A stretch of DNA of 64,000 nt, taken from assembly GCA_963750995.1 (NCBI GenBank), contig CAVVST010000005.1, positions 62,001-126,000 of the forward strand, written 5' to 3'. Within the stretch, counting starts at the first letter, position 1. Each line of letters begins with the position of its first letter. Of this stretch, positions 44,927 through 52,727 are shown one piece after another. Source of the DNA: CAVVST01 sp963750995. GTDB lineage: Bacteria; Acidobacteriota; Vicinamibacteria; Vicinamibacterales; UBA2999. Below the pieces are notes generated by a model. It did not search any database. It saw nothing but the letters and a program-made list of their open reading frames with translations, and was not told where the DNA came from. Position numbers and translations under genes: made by a program.

Positions 44927-46261
44927 TCAGGCGATCGCCATCGTGACGTGAGCCGGAGGTTCCCACGCGGGTTTGGCGGCCACGGCGAGGCGGATGCGGC
45001 GAATGACGTCCTCGTCGGTCGGAAACGGCGACGCCAGCGCGGGCCGCAGCGGCAGCGGAACTTCGTCCATGCGATAGACCGTGCCGGGCGCGCTGATGCC
45101 GGTTGGCGCGGTGGTGATGTGCACGCGCGCGAGGCGGCTGGTGTGCGTCACCTTTGGATCCAGGACGATGGTCGGAATGCGCGACAGGTGATCGATCGCG
45201 GGCTGCGGCATCGTCGCGCCCGGGTCCGCGCCGAGGATCAGCGCCGCGTCGTTGTCGCCGCGGACCAGCAGGTCGATCGGTCGAAAACTCCCCGGGGTTG
45301 AACCGTGGAAAACCGCGCGACAGGCTGACGCCGAACGGGTACCCCGTCGTGTAGCGAAGGACGACGTCGGCGCCCGTCACGTTGCCGTGGCCGCGCATCG
45401 GCATGCAGACGAACTTCGTGAAGGCGTTCATCTCGGCGGCCAGCGTGAGGATCGCCCCCGAGTTCATGTGCTTGCCGCGGGTCATCGACACGCCCATGCC
45501 GAAGAAGATGACACCGAACTTCGCACGCTTCATCCGGTCGGCGAGGTCCTGCAGCTGCGCGACGGTCAGCCCGGTCTCCTCGACCAGCGCCGGGTCCACC
45601 GGATGTCCCTTGATGATCGCGCGCAGCGCGGTGGCCATCTCGAAGTCCTTGCCGGGTCGAATCTGCAGAAAGATGTCGGCCGCCTTGGCGCTCGGCGTCT
45701 CGCGAATATCGATCAGGACCATCGTCCGCCCCTTGCGGCCCTGCGGGACGAACCTGCCCTTCTGCGTCAGGGTGTACTTCGTGAAATGGCGGGGGTGGCA
45801 CTCTGCCGGGTTGCCGCCCCAGTAGATCATGAAGTCCGCCCTGTTTTTGACTTCGCCTAAGGTGCACGTGATCTTGCCACCCAACTGGGCGGCTATCTCA
45901 GTGGGGCCGTGTCAAAGCGAGGTGTGGCTGTCGACCACACCCCCTATAAGTTCTGCCAGCGCCACCGATTCGCGCTGGGCCTCGCAGGTGATGTTGCTGA
46001 GACCGTAGACGAGAGGCAGGTCGGCCTGGTGGAGAAACGACGCCGCCGCCTCGATCGCCTGCGTCGACCGTGGCGGGCTCGCCGTCGATCAACGCGTCGG
46101 GATAAGATCCGTTCCGCCGTATGGTTGCGGAACCAGGCGTCGCCGAGGCTGCAGGCATTCTTCGCCTTGACGATTCTCTCGCCGTCCGCGTGCAGCTCGA
46201 TGTCGTCGCATACGCACCCGCAGAAGGTGCAGGTCGCGCTGTTGACCACGTTCAGGCTCAT
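44927..46261 (-). CDS. fwdB: Formylmethanofuran dehydrogenase subunit B, in-frame TGA at the W/Mo ligand (putative selenoprotein), with frameshifts
   Basis: Starts at ATG 46261 (MSLNVVNSATC). An Fe-S type CxxCxxxC (Cys11, Cys14, Cys18; CTFCGCVC) opens the protein. Shifts near 46115 (one indel), 46060 (one extra G) and 45285 break the frame, but LVYGLSNITCEAQRESVALAEL and, downstream, GKITCTLGEVKNRADFMIYWGGNPAECHPRHFTKY are in one continuous frame. Within it, TSL-TGA-HGPTE has TGA (45912-45914) where FwdB proteins have Cys or Sec (VC/U-HGP), the W/Mo ligand; nominal residue ~116. A SECIS-like hairpin follows at 45876-45893. The last ~95 residues (44927-45285) give PAIDHLSRIPTIVLDPK and the normal end. 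The gene reads as a catalytic, not degenerate, subunit B. A point error TGC/TGT to TGA is the main alternative. Confidence 0.85.
45876..45893 (-). promoter_or_regulatory. Putative bacterial SECIS hairpin after the fwdB TGA
   Basis: On the mRNA, GCCGCCC (45893-45887) pairs with GGGUGGC (45882-45876) through seven pairs (one G-U), closing an AGUU loop (45886-45883). Twenty-five bases separate the UGA from the loop, and G is the second loop base. Bacterial SECIS elements usually have an apical loop 16-37 bases after UGA with G among the first two loop bases. The first eight bases after UGA (CACGGCCC) equal those of E. coli fdhF. No bulged U is seen in the stem, which weakens the match. Confidence 0.5.
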
Positions 46262-46332
46262 TCGGTCCCCTGCTGCGATTCGTTCTTGCTCTTGCGCCCC
46301 ACTTCGCCCCGACCGGGCGGAACGAGGAACGT

Positions 46333-46485
46333 TCAACCGAGCTCCCGGCCCGGGAAGCTGCCGCGCGTCCGGCGCGGCATGTACCGGCCCGGTTCGATCA
46401 TTTCCCACGACGGGACGGCGGGCGCGAGCGGCTCACGCGATAGACGCGTGGGAGCAGGAGCCGGCGAGAACCGTTCTTCACGCAT
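46333..46485 (-). CDS. Small ORF (50 aa) between fwdD and fwdB, unknown
   Basis: Starts at ATG 46485 and overlaps the fwdD end by eight bases, which fits translational coupling. The product is Pro- and Arg-rich (MREERFSPAPAPTRLSREPL) with a conserved-looking C-terminal part (PSWEMIEPGRYMPRRTRGSF, then PGRELG). Third codon positions are GC-rich. No family recognised. It could be a real small accessory subunit of the Fwd operon or a chance ORF in the 216-base gap; fwdB starts 71 bases later. Confidence 0.4.
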   Translation of the reverse strand: MREERFSPAPAPTRLSREPLAPAVPSWEMIEPGRYMPRRTRGSFPGRELG

Positions 46486-46819
46486 TGACTGGCTCAACCT
46501 CGACCTCCCACCCCTTCGACGTCGGCATGCCCGTTCCGTCGGTGTAATTGCCCATGACGCGGCAGGTCGGCGGACCATACGGGCAGAAGATCATGCCCTG
46601 CGGGACCTTGCCTTCCACGCACGTGAACCTCGCCTCCCCGTACTCCGACCGTACGAGAACCGACCCGCCGGATGCGATACCGGCGTCCTTCATGTCCTCG
46701 GGATGCATGGTCATCGTGCTGACAATCGCCTGATACTCGGCGCTGTCCTTGCCGACGTTGATTTGCTGACCCTGCTTGGTCGAGCGGCCCGAGTTCATGA
46801 TGAAGCGTCTGCGCGGCAT
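46478..46819 (-). CDS. fwdD: Formylmethanofuran dehydrogenase subunit D (molybdopterin dinucleotide-binding)
   Basis: 113 residues (106 if ATG 46798 is used). It begins FIMNSGRSTKQGQQINVGKDSAEYQ, as FwdD proteins do (NTGRT..QG), and continues MHPEDMKDAGIASGGSVLVRSEYGEARF, GMIFCPYGPP and TDGTGMPTSKGWEVEVEPV. The fold is the small beta-barrel domain that closes over the bis-pterin W/Mo cofactor in FwdB/FmdB. Characterised methylotroph Fhc complexes (FhcABCD, where D is Ftr) have no such subunit, so its presence beside fwdB argues for a metal cofactor. First gene of the Fwd operon. Confidence 0.85.
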   Translation of the reverse strand: MPRRRFIMNSGRSTKQGQQINVGKDSAEYQAIVSTMTMHPEDMKDAGIASGGSVLVRSEYGEARFTCVEGKVPQGMIFCPYGPPTCRVMGNYTDGTGMPTSKGWEVEVEPVNA

Positions 46820-46852
46820 AGTGTGCGCCCGGTCCGATCATCATATCGGGAA

Positions 46853-46910
46853 ACCACGACGAACACGGCGGCCACGAAATCTGGATTCGTGGCGCCGTGA
46901 TCGTCGTGGT
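46853..46910. repeat. Inverted repeat of the ACCACGACGAACACGG family
   Basis: Bases 46853-46878 and 46886-46910 are reverse complements apart from two differences. The element lies in the 102-base gap between the NHL gene end and the fwdD start, so it could act as a terminator for the former or lie within the Fwd promoter region. Confidence 0.75.
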
Positions 46911-46921
46911 GATCTCGGCCG

Positions 46922-48241
46922 TTACTTCCAGGCCTTGTAGACGTTCCTGCCCACGAGCAGCGCCGGGTTCGCGCCCTGGCGCGGGCGGAACTTCTGCACG
47001 CCGCCGCGGCCGACGGCTGCGAGGTAGAGGTTCTGCTCCTGGTCCACGCTGATGCCGTGCACGCCGAACAGCGCGCCCGGCCATCCGCCCAGGCCGCCCC
47101 ACGCGTAGATCAAGTGGCCTTCTCGATCGAGCTGCGCCAGCTGCTGGCTCACCTGGTCGAACACCCACACCTTGCGGTCGCCATCGAGGTATACGAAGTG
47201 CAGGTCGAGGCCCGTCGTCCCCGGCTGCATCGACCACATGCGGATGAACTTCCCGTCCTTGTCGAACACCTGGATCCGGCGGTTGCCACGGTCGTTGACG
47301 TACACCTCGCCCGTGGCCACGTCGACGCCGACGCCGTGGACGTTGTTGAAGTAGCTCGGCCGCGTCTCCGGCTTGGCATTCGGACCAGCCCCGGTTCCGC
47401 GCTCGCCCCAGGCGGTCACGTAGTTGTCGTTCCTGTCGAACTTCACCACCCGGGTATTGGCGTAGCCATCCGACACGTACCAGCTGCCGTCGGTGTTGAA
47501 CGCCATGAACGTCGGACGATAGAAGTGCGTGGCGTCGGACCCATGCTTGTTGGGTGTGCCGATCGTCTTCAGGAGCTGCTTGCCGTCATTGCTGAACTTG
47601 AAAATCGCATGACGGTAGTCGTCGACAACGTAGACGCTCTTCTGCGCATCGTACGGGCTGATGTAGACCGAATGCGGGCGGCGCAGCATCTTGTCCCACT
47701 GCGTCCAGTTCTCGATGATGTCGCCGTTGCGGTTGATCACGAGAATGCAGTTCGCCCAGTTGAAGTCGACGCCTTGCTGTCCGGCGTCGGAGTCATCGCC
47801 CGCCTCCTCGGTGCCCGGTTTGAACAACGCTCCGGGCGGGCTGGCTCCCGTGGCGTTCCGCCACAGCCCCGCCACCGGGAAGGACAGATTGGGCGCCACG
47901 TGCGCGGCCTCTATGGGCTTGGCGCCCCGGCCCTGCGGCGGAATCACCGGGAGCGATCCGCGCTGGATGTAGTAGACGCGGTCCGGGCTCTCCGCGAACA
48001 CGCCCTGGCCGGCGCCGAAGGTCCACTTCTCGTTGCCGGGCGTGGTGCTGAGGTCCTTGGGCCAGTTCGGCACCACCTCGTACGGTCCCGTCGCCTGGAG
48101 CGAACCGAGATCGTTGGGGATGGCGGAATAACTCGCCGTTCCGCCGCGGCCTTGCGCCTGGACAGGGATCAGTCGCCCGGCAGCCAGAAAGCCGACCGAC
48201 ATCACCGCCAGGAGCGCGATCAGTCTTGCAGATAGACGCAT
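46922..48241 (-). CDS. Exported NHL-repeat protein
   Basis: 439 residues with signal peptide ending near PVQAQ. At least five NHL-type beta-propeller blades are visible (HSVYISPYDAQKSVYVVDDYRHAIFKFSNDGKQL, GVDVATGEVYVNDRGNRRIQVFDKDGKFI, HGISVDQEQNLYLAAV). NHL propellers bind ligands or act as lactonase/lyase-like enzymes. No catalytic set is identified here. Three further NHL proteins occur in the window (49645, 51467, 61989). Confidence 0.87.
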   Translation of the reverse strand: MRLSARLIALLAVMSVGFLAAGRLIPVQAQGRGGTASYSAIPNDLGSLQATGPYEVVPNWPKDLSTTPGNEKWTFGAGQGVFAESPDRVYYIQRGSLPVIPPQGRGAKPIEAAHVAPNLSFPVAGLWRNATGASPPGALFKPGTEEAGDDSDAGQQGVDFNWANCILVINRNGDIIENWTQWDKMLRRPHSVYISPYDAQKSVYVVDDYRHAIFKFSNDGKQLLKTIGTPNKHGSDATHFYRPTFMAFNTDGSWYVSDGYANTRVVKFDRNDNYVTAWGERGTGAGPNAKPETRPSYFNNVHGVGVDVATGEVYVNDRGNRRIQVFDKDGKFIRMWSMQPGTTGLDLHFVYLDGDRKVWVFDQVSQQLAQLDREGHLIYAWGGLGGWPGALFGVHGISVDQEQNLYLAAVGRGGVQKFRPRQGANPALLVGRNVYKAWK

Positions 48242-48260
48242 CGACGCCTCCTTTTACCTG

Positions 48261-49142
48261 TTACCGTCCGGGCGCCGCCTGGCGCTCGAGTTCCCGTTCT
48301 GCCCTGAACGCCGCCGCCACAGCCTGCGCTTCCGTCGCGGAGTTCATCATCTCTATGTAGTCCACATTGTCGGGGATCTTCACGAACTGCAGTTTGTCAG
48401 ACGCCACCCACGGCTTGGTATACGCCTTGGGGTCGTCGAGCGTGACCGTCAACTCCAGCCTGTTCTGGCTGATGCGGTGCCACCGTTCTTCGACGCGCAG
48501 CTGATCGCTGTGGGGGTTGCCGGCGTTGTCGAGCCACGTCCGCTCATCGGTGCCGTTCGACGTCACGATGAAGTTCGTGTCGTCCTCCCAGCGCCCGATC
48601 GAGTAGCCGTACCACCGCGGATCGGGATCGGCGGGCAGCGGTCGGCCGTCGGTCCAGATCGTGCGATAGCGCCGCTCCCACATGAAGGCCGCCACGACGG
48701 AGGCTGACGTGTGCAAGAACTGCACGTGGCGCATCTCAAACAGCAACTGCCGCGGGTAGCCGCCGGGATCGCCCTGCGTGGACAGCGGATCGTTGATGTC
48801 GGGCGCGTCGACCATCCGGATGCCGTCGCCGGACTTGTGCGTCTTGCCTTTCGCCTCGCCCCACGGTGTCAGCGGCGCGGGCATGCCGCGCGAGCCGCGC
48901 GCGCCAATGCCGCCGCGGGCCGAATCCCACTGCCCGGAGAGATCGCGGCGCGGCGCAGGACCGTCGTTCGGGATCGTCTGGGGCAGCCGCGGAAGGCCGG
49001 TGTTACTCCACTGCTGCCATTTGACCTCTGAGAGGACGAGCGGAGGCGGCGGCGGGCCGCCGGGCGGGCCTTGGGCGCGCATTGCCACGTACGAGCTCAG
49101 TGCGGCCGACGCGATGATGAGGGCGATGATGATTCTGCGCAT
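48261..49142 (-). CDS. Exported protein of unknown function (DLSGQW motif)
   Basis: 293 residues with a signal/anchor (IIIALIIASAALSSYVAM) and a Pro-rich linker. DLSGQWDSARGG is followed by PLTPWGEAKGK, RQLLFEMRHVQFLHTSASVVAAFMWERRYRTIWTDGRPLP, RWYGYSIGRWEDDTNFIVTSNG and ERWHRISQNRLELTVTLDDPKAYTKPWV. The last pattern (WED/EGDT..V..NG, then RLT..VTVEDP..Y..PW) is shared with 52728-53588 and partly with 9512-10276, so these are one broad acidobacterial exported family. Function unknown. Confidence 0.8.
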   Translation of the reverse strand: MRRIIIALIIASAALSSYVAMRAQGPPGGPPPPPLVLSEVKWQQWSNTGLPRLPQTIPNDGPAPRRDLSGQWDSARGGIGARGSRGMPAPLTPWGEAKGKTHKSGDGIRMVDAPDINDPLSTQGDPGGYPRQLLFEMRHVQFLHTSASVVAAFMWERRYRTIWTDGRPLPADPDPRWYGYSIGRWEDDTNFIVTSNGTDERTWLDNAGNPHSDQLRVEERWHRISQNRLELTVTLDDPKAYTKPWVASDKLQFVKIPDNVDYIEMMNSATEAQAVAAAFRAERELERQAAPGR

Positions 49143-49153
49143 AAGGTTCTCGT

Positions 49154-49522
49154 CTATAACTTCGTTCCATCAGCCAGCGTGACGACCCTGGCGCGTCCGA
49201 CGGGCGCGCCGCTCTTCACCGGCGTGACGGTGACTGTGATGACGTCGCCGACCTTGAAGGTCCTCCGGCTATAACCGCGGGCGGTGATGTCGGTCGGATT
49301 ACCGAACTCGAGATTCCAGACGCGCGCGGTGCCTGTCGCGTCTTTTTCCTCCACCTTCAGGAAACAATGCGGATTGGCCCACAGCCATTCCGTCACCGTG
49401 CCCTTCACCGTGACTTCCTTACTATTGTCGAAGCTCGCCCCGCCGTGATGCCCCATCGTCGATGCAGGCACGATCAGCACGCCAAGGATCGCGAGCACAA
49501 GGCCGCGCAGTCTCGCCTTCAT
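49154..49522 (-). CDS. DUF6152 family exported protein
   Basis: 122 residues from ATG 49522; a longer extension upstream is non-coding in character. The signal peptide ends before GHHGGASFD, and NPHCFLKVEEKD follows, both diagnostic for the family. The C-terminal part (FKVGDVITVTVTPVKSGAPVGRARVVTLADG) is a beta-barrel. It lies 12 bases upstream of the DLSGQW gene (same operon) and is divergent from the NHL gene at 49645. Confidence 0.85.
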   Translation of the reverse strand: MKARLRGLVLAILGVLIVPASTMGHHGGASFDNSKEVTVKGTVTEWLWANPHCFLKVEEKDATGTARVWNLEFGNPTDITARGYSRRTFKVGDVITVTVTPVKSGAPVGRARVVTLADGTKL

Positions 49523-49644
49523 CGCAAACCTCCAGTCCGGCCGGAGTGTGCCATACCGCCTCCATCGGGTCAACGACGAGCCATCGCCGCCCGCGACGGA
49601 TTTGTTGATATTTGACGGCTCATCGCCTATCGTTCGGAGCCTCT

Positions 49645-50832
49645 GTGACACGCACCTCTCTCTTGCGCGCGCCGGCGGCCTTCCTCGTCGTCGCAGGGCT
49701 GTTGGCCTGGTCGGGGCGGTTTGTCACCGAAGCCGCTCAAGGTGAACAGCCGGCGCCCACCTATCAGGTCGATCCCATGTGGCCGAAGCCGCTCCCGAAC
49801 CGGTGGATCGTCGGCGCCATTGCCGGCGTGGCCGTGGATGCCCGCGATCACGTGTGGATCGTGCACCGGCCCGGCACGCTGCAGCCAAACGAGACGCGAT
49901 CGATCTGGCGTGCGGCGCCGCCCGTCCTCGAGTTCGACGCGGAGGGGAACCTGGTCTCCTCGTGGGGTGGGCCCGGCACGGGATACGAATGGCCCGACCT
50001 CGAGCATGGCATCTACATCGATCACCAGGACAATGTCTGGCTCGGGGGCGGAGGCGAAAAAGATGCGCAACTGCTCAAGTTCACCCGACAAGGCACGTTC
50101 CTGTTGCAGATTGGCCGCAAGGGCCGGAACACGGGCAGCAACGATACGAGGAACCTCGGTGGGGCCGCGAACATGGTGGTGGACGCCGAGGCCAACGAGC
50201 TGTATGTGGCGGACGGCTACGTCAACCACCGCGTGATCGTCTTCGACGCGACGACGGGGGCTTACAAACGGCACTGGGGCGCCTACGGCCGGAGGCCGGA
50301 CGACGACTATTTCGCACAGGCCGGGGAACGGTTGCCGAGTCCCTTCAGCGGAGCGGTGCAGAACGAGAACCGGCCCAGCCAGTACGACCCCGCGTCTCCA
50401 TCGCCTCAGTTCCGAATCGTTCATGCGGTGCGGATCGCCCGCGACGGGCTCGTCTACGTGTGCGACCGCACCAACGATCGGATTCAGGTGTTTCGCAAGG
50501 ACGGGACGTTCGTCGCGGAGAAGTTCATCGCCCGGGAAACGCTTGGCAGCGGTTCGGTGTGGGACATCGGCTTCTCGACCGATCCCGGGCAGACGTATCT
50601 GATCGTGCCGGACGGGACGAACCAGCAGGTGTACGTCCTCCGGCGTGACACGCTGGAAGTCGTGAGCGGATTCGGCCAGGGCGGACACTGGGCAGGACAG
50701 TTCTACGGCGCCCACAACCTCGCGATCGACTCAAAGGGAAACCTGTTCATCGGCGAAACCTACGAAGGCAAGCGCGTGCAGAAATTCTCGTACCGCGGCA
50801 TGGGCCCGGCGCAGGCACCGCTGGTTCAGTAG
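49645..50832 (+). CDS. Exported NHL-repeat protein
   Basis: 395 residues from GTG 49645, preceded by CGGAGCC; a TTG at 49612 is a poorer choice. The signal peptide is followed by PTYQVDPMWPKPLPNRW, an opening shared with the NHL proteins at 51467-52717 and 61989-63237. Propeller repeats include GVAVDARDHVWIVHRP, LYVADGYVNHRVIVFDATTG, VYVCDRTNDRIQVFRKDGTF and NLAIDSKGNLFIGETYEGKRVQKF. Possibly a periplasmic binding or lactonase-like protein. The 122 bases upstream are shared with the divergent DUF6152 gene and probably hold both promoters. Confidence 0.87.
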   Translation: MTRTSLLRAPAAFLVVAGLLAWSGRFVTEAAQGEQPAPTYQVDPMWPKPLPNRWIVGAIAGVAVDARDHVWIVHRPGTLQPNETRSIWRAAPPVLEFDAEGNLVSSWGGPGTGYEWPDLEHGIYIDHQDNVWLGGGGEKDAQLLKFTRQGTFLLQIGRKGRNTGSNDTRNLGGAANMVVDAEANELYVADGYVNHRVIVFDATTGAYKRHWGAYGRRPDDDYFAQAGERLPSPFSGAVQNENRPSQYDPASPSPQFRIVHAVRIARDGLVYVCDRTNDRIQVFRKDGTFVAEKFIARETLGSGSVWDIGFSTDPGQTYLIVPDGTNQQVYVLRRDTLEVVSGFGQGGHWAGQFYGAHNLAIDSKGNLFIGETYEGKRVQKFSYRGMGPAQAPLVQ

Positions 50833-50874
50833 CAACGGAAATCAATCCTCGACTGTGAGTGAAGGGAGCTGCTC

Positions 50875-51354
50875 ATGCGCATCGTTCTCGTATTCGCGGC
50901 GGGCATTCTGGTGGGCACCGGGATTCAGTCGGCGGTCGCGCAGGGCGCGAGGCCGAACTTGCGACTGAATCACGTCGCCATCAGCGTCAAGGATCTGGGC
51001 GCGGCCGTCCAGTTCTACCAACAGAAGCTGGGGTTCAATGAAGTAGTCCGCAACCCAAATGGTATGTCGGCTTACATCCAGGTGAGCCGGGACACCTTCC
51101 TCGAACTGCAGGTGGCCAACGCGGAGCGCCCGGCCGGACAGCTGACGCACTTCGGTATGGAGACCACCGACATCAAGGCCACGGCCGCGCAGCTCCGGCA
51201 ACGTGGGCTGATGGTAAGCGAACCCGGCGCGCCGAGCCCGTTTACGGGCGGCATCCTCGCGAACGTGACCGACCCGGTCTATGGACGTATCGAGTTGACG
51301 GAGCAGCCCGCGGGCGGAAAGCTGCGAGCAGCGACCGAAGCCTGGAAAAACTAG
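50875..51354 (+). CDS. Exported VOC-family (glyoxalase/bleomycin-resistance-like) protein
   Basis: 159 residues. An unusual feature is the N-terminal signal peptide (MRIVLVFAAGILVGTGIQSAVAQ), since most VOC proteins are cytoplasmic. A single vicinal-oxygen-chelate module follows: LNHVAISVKDLGAAVQFYQQKLGF, DTFLELQVAN, LTHFGMETTD and YGRIELTEQ, giving potential metal ligands His, Glu, His, Glu. The substrate is unknown. It follows the NHL gene by 42 bases on the same strand. Confidence 0.87.
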   Translation: MRIVLVFAAGILVGTGIQSAVAQGARPNLRLNHVAISVKDLGAAVQFYQQKLGFNEVVRNPNGMSAYIQVSRDTFLELQVANAERPAGQLTHFGMETTDIKATAAQLRQRGLMVSEPGAPSPFTGGILANVTDPVYGRIELTEQPAGGKLRAATEAWKN

Positions 51355-51358
51355 GAAT

Positions 51359-51466
51359 CAACCACGACGACACGACGAACACGACGAACAGGAGTTCTCC
51401 AGAACCAGAATCTGTTCTCTCCTGTCGTTGTGGCCGTCGTGGCGTCGTGGCGTCGTGGTTAGTTGT
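51359..51466. repeat. Inverted repeat between convergent VOC and NHL genes
   Basis: AACCACGACGACACGACGAACACGACGAACAGGAG on the left is mirrored on the right by CTCTCCTGTCGTTGTGGCCGTCGTGGCGTCGTGGCGTCGTGGTT. It is related to the element at 46853-46910. It may serve as a two-way terminator; no U-tract is obvious. Confidence 0.6.
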
Positions 51467-52717
51467 TTAGTTTGTGCCGCTCATGACGGGCACGAATTTC
51501 TGGACTCGTTTCCCGTCTTCAACCTCGCCGGTGTAGATATTCCCCTTCGAGTCGACCTTGATCGCGTCGATCCAGTGGAGCTGGCCGGCGTAGCGGCCGT
51601 TGCCGCCGAACGATCCGAGCGTCCGCCCGTCCTGCCGGTCGAGGATCCACACGCGGTTGTTGGTCCCGTCGGCGACGAACACATACTTCTGCTCCGGATC
51701 GCGCGAGAGCGCCAGGTTGTACACCGTCCCGCAGGGCGGGCTCGTCATGTGCCAGATGCCGCCGCACCCTTCGCCGCGCGCCGGTGTGTTCGGCGCCACC
51801 TGGAAATCCTTCAGCCACTTCCCCTCTGTCGTGAACACCTGGACCCGGTTCATGCCGCGCTCGCAGACGTAGACGAACCCGTCCCTGGACTTGTGCACGC
51901 AGTGGAGCGCCGGGGCGAAGTCGGCTTGATCCGGCGGCGGACCACCGGTCCATTTGTACGGCGGCGTCGGTTCGTTGGTGATCTCGCTCAACGGCATCCC
52001 GTGGCCGCCCCAGCCGCGCTTGAACGCCATCGTGTCCATGTCGTAGACGAGCACGCGCTTGTTGAGGAAGCCGTCGGTGATGTAGATCTCGCGCGCGTCT
52101 TCATCGAGTTCGAACGCGCCGATGCCGGGAGGAAAGATCTCGGTCTGCTGGTTGTTCATCTTCACCTGGTTCGCCGGCACCTTCGGGCCACGATGGCCGA
52201 AGTCCCAGAGGAACTTGCCGTCGGATGAGAACTTGATGATGCTGTCGCCGGGCGTCGTGCCGGAGACGTAAATGTTGCGGTCTCGATCGACGCCCATTGT
52301 CTGCAGGCGCCCGGGCCATCCGGGATGGTGATCAGCGCCACCCCAGGCGTTGAGGACGTTGCCCTCCGGGTCGAACTCGAGGATCACCGGGCCGACGGCG
52401 CAGCATTCCTGCCGCGGTGGCATGCTGCCGGCGCCGACTTCGTCCGGCCGCGCATCGACGGGACGATTGATGATCCAGACATGGTCGTCGCGATCGACGG
52501 CGATATCGACGATCTGCTGCATGCTCCACTTATTCGGCAGCGGCTTCGGCCAGAAAGGGTCGACCCGGTAGATCGGCGCGCCCTGCGCGTCGAGCGCCTG
52601 CACGCCCCGGCCTTCTGCCGTCTGATTCCGCGGTTGCGGGGAACCGCCGCACGCGCTCAATGCTGCGGCGCAGAACACACCAAAGCCTGCGGCTCTGGCG
52701 ATTGACATAGTCGTCAC
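51467..52717 (-). CDS. NHL-repeat lipoprotein
   Basis: 416 residues. A lipobox LSAC is at the end of the signal sequence (AAALSACGGS), so the protein is probably lipid-anchored. IYRVDPFWPKPLPNKW follows, then propeller blades such as DIAVDRDDHVWIINRP, GVDRDRNIYVSGTTPGDSIIKFSSDGKFL, VYVCERGMNRVQVFTTEGKWL and IKVDSKGNIYTGEVEDGKRVQKF. A Cys pair (RQECCAVGP) and GYxWHM..PPCGTVYNL are shared with the broken paralogue at 61989-63237. Function unknown. Confidence 0.87.
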   Translation of the reverse strand: MTTMSIARAAGFGVFCAAALSACGGSPQPRNQTAEGRGVQALDAQGAPIYRVDPFWPKPLPNKWSMQQIVDIAVDRDDHVWIINRPVDARPDEVGAGSMPPRQECCAVGPVILEFDPEGNVLNAWGGADHHPGWPGRLQTMGVDRDRNIYVSGTTPGDSIIKFSSDGKFLWDFGHRGPKVPANQVKMNNQQTEIFPPGIGAFELDEDAREIYITDGFLNKRVLVYDMDTMAFKRGWGGHGMPLSEITNEPTPPYKWTGGPPPDQADFAPALHCVHKSRDGFVYVCERGMNRVQVFTTEGKWLKDFQVAPNTPARGEGCGGIWHMTSPPCGTVYNLALSRDPEQKYVFVADGTNNRVWILDRQDGRTLGSFGGNGRYAGQLHWIDAIKVDSKGNIYTGEVEDGKRVQKFVPVMSGTN

Positions 52718-52727
52718 GATAGAGCCC

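Noticed and set aside
45912..45914. TGA read as a normal stop, giving a truncated FwdB of ~115 residues
   Set aside because: The same frame continues with strongly conserved FwdB sequence on both sides and the codon is the Cys/Sec position; a true nonsense mutation is the less likely reading, though not excluded.
43260..46261. Programmed frameshifting as explanation for the fwdA/fwdB breaks
   Set aside because: About nine shifts in both directions without a common slippery site or downstream structure fit sequencing error better.
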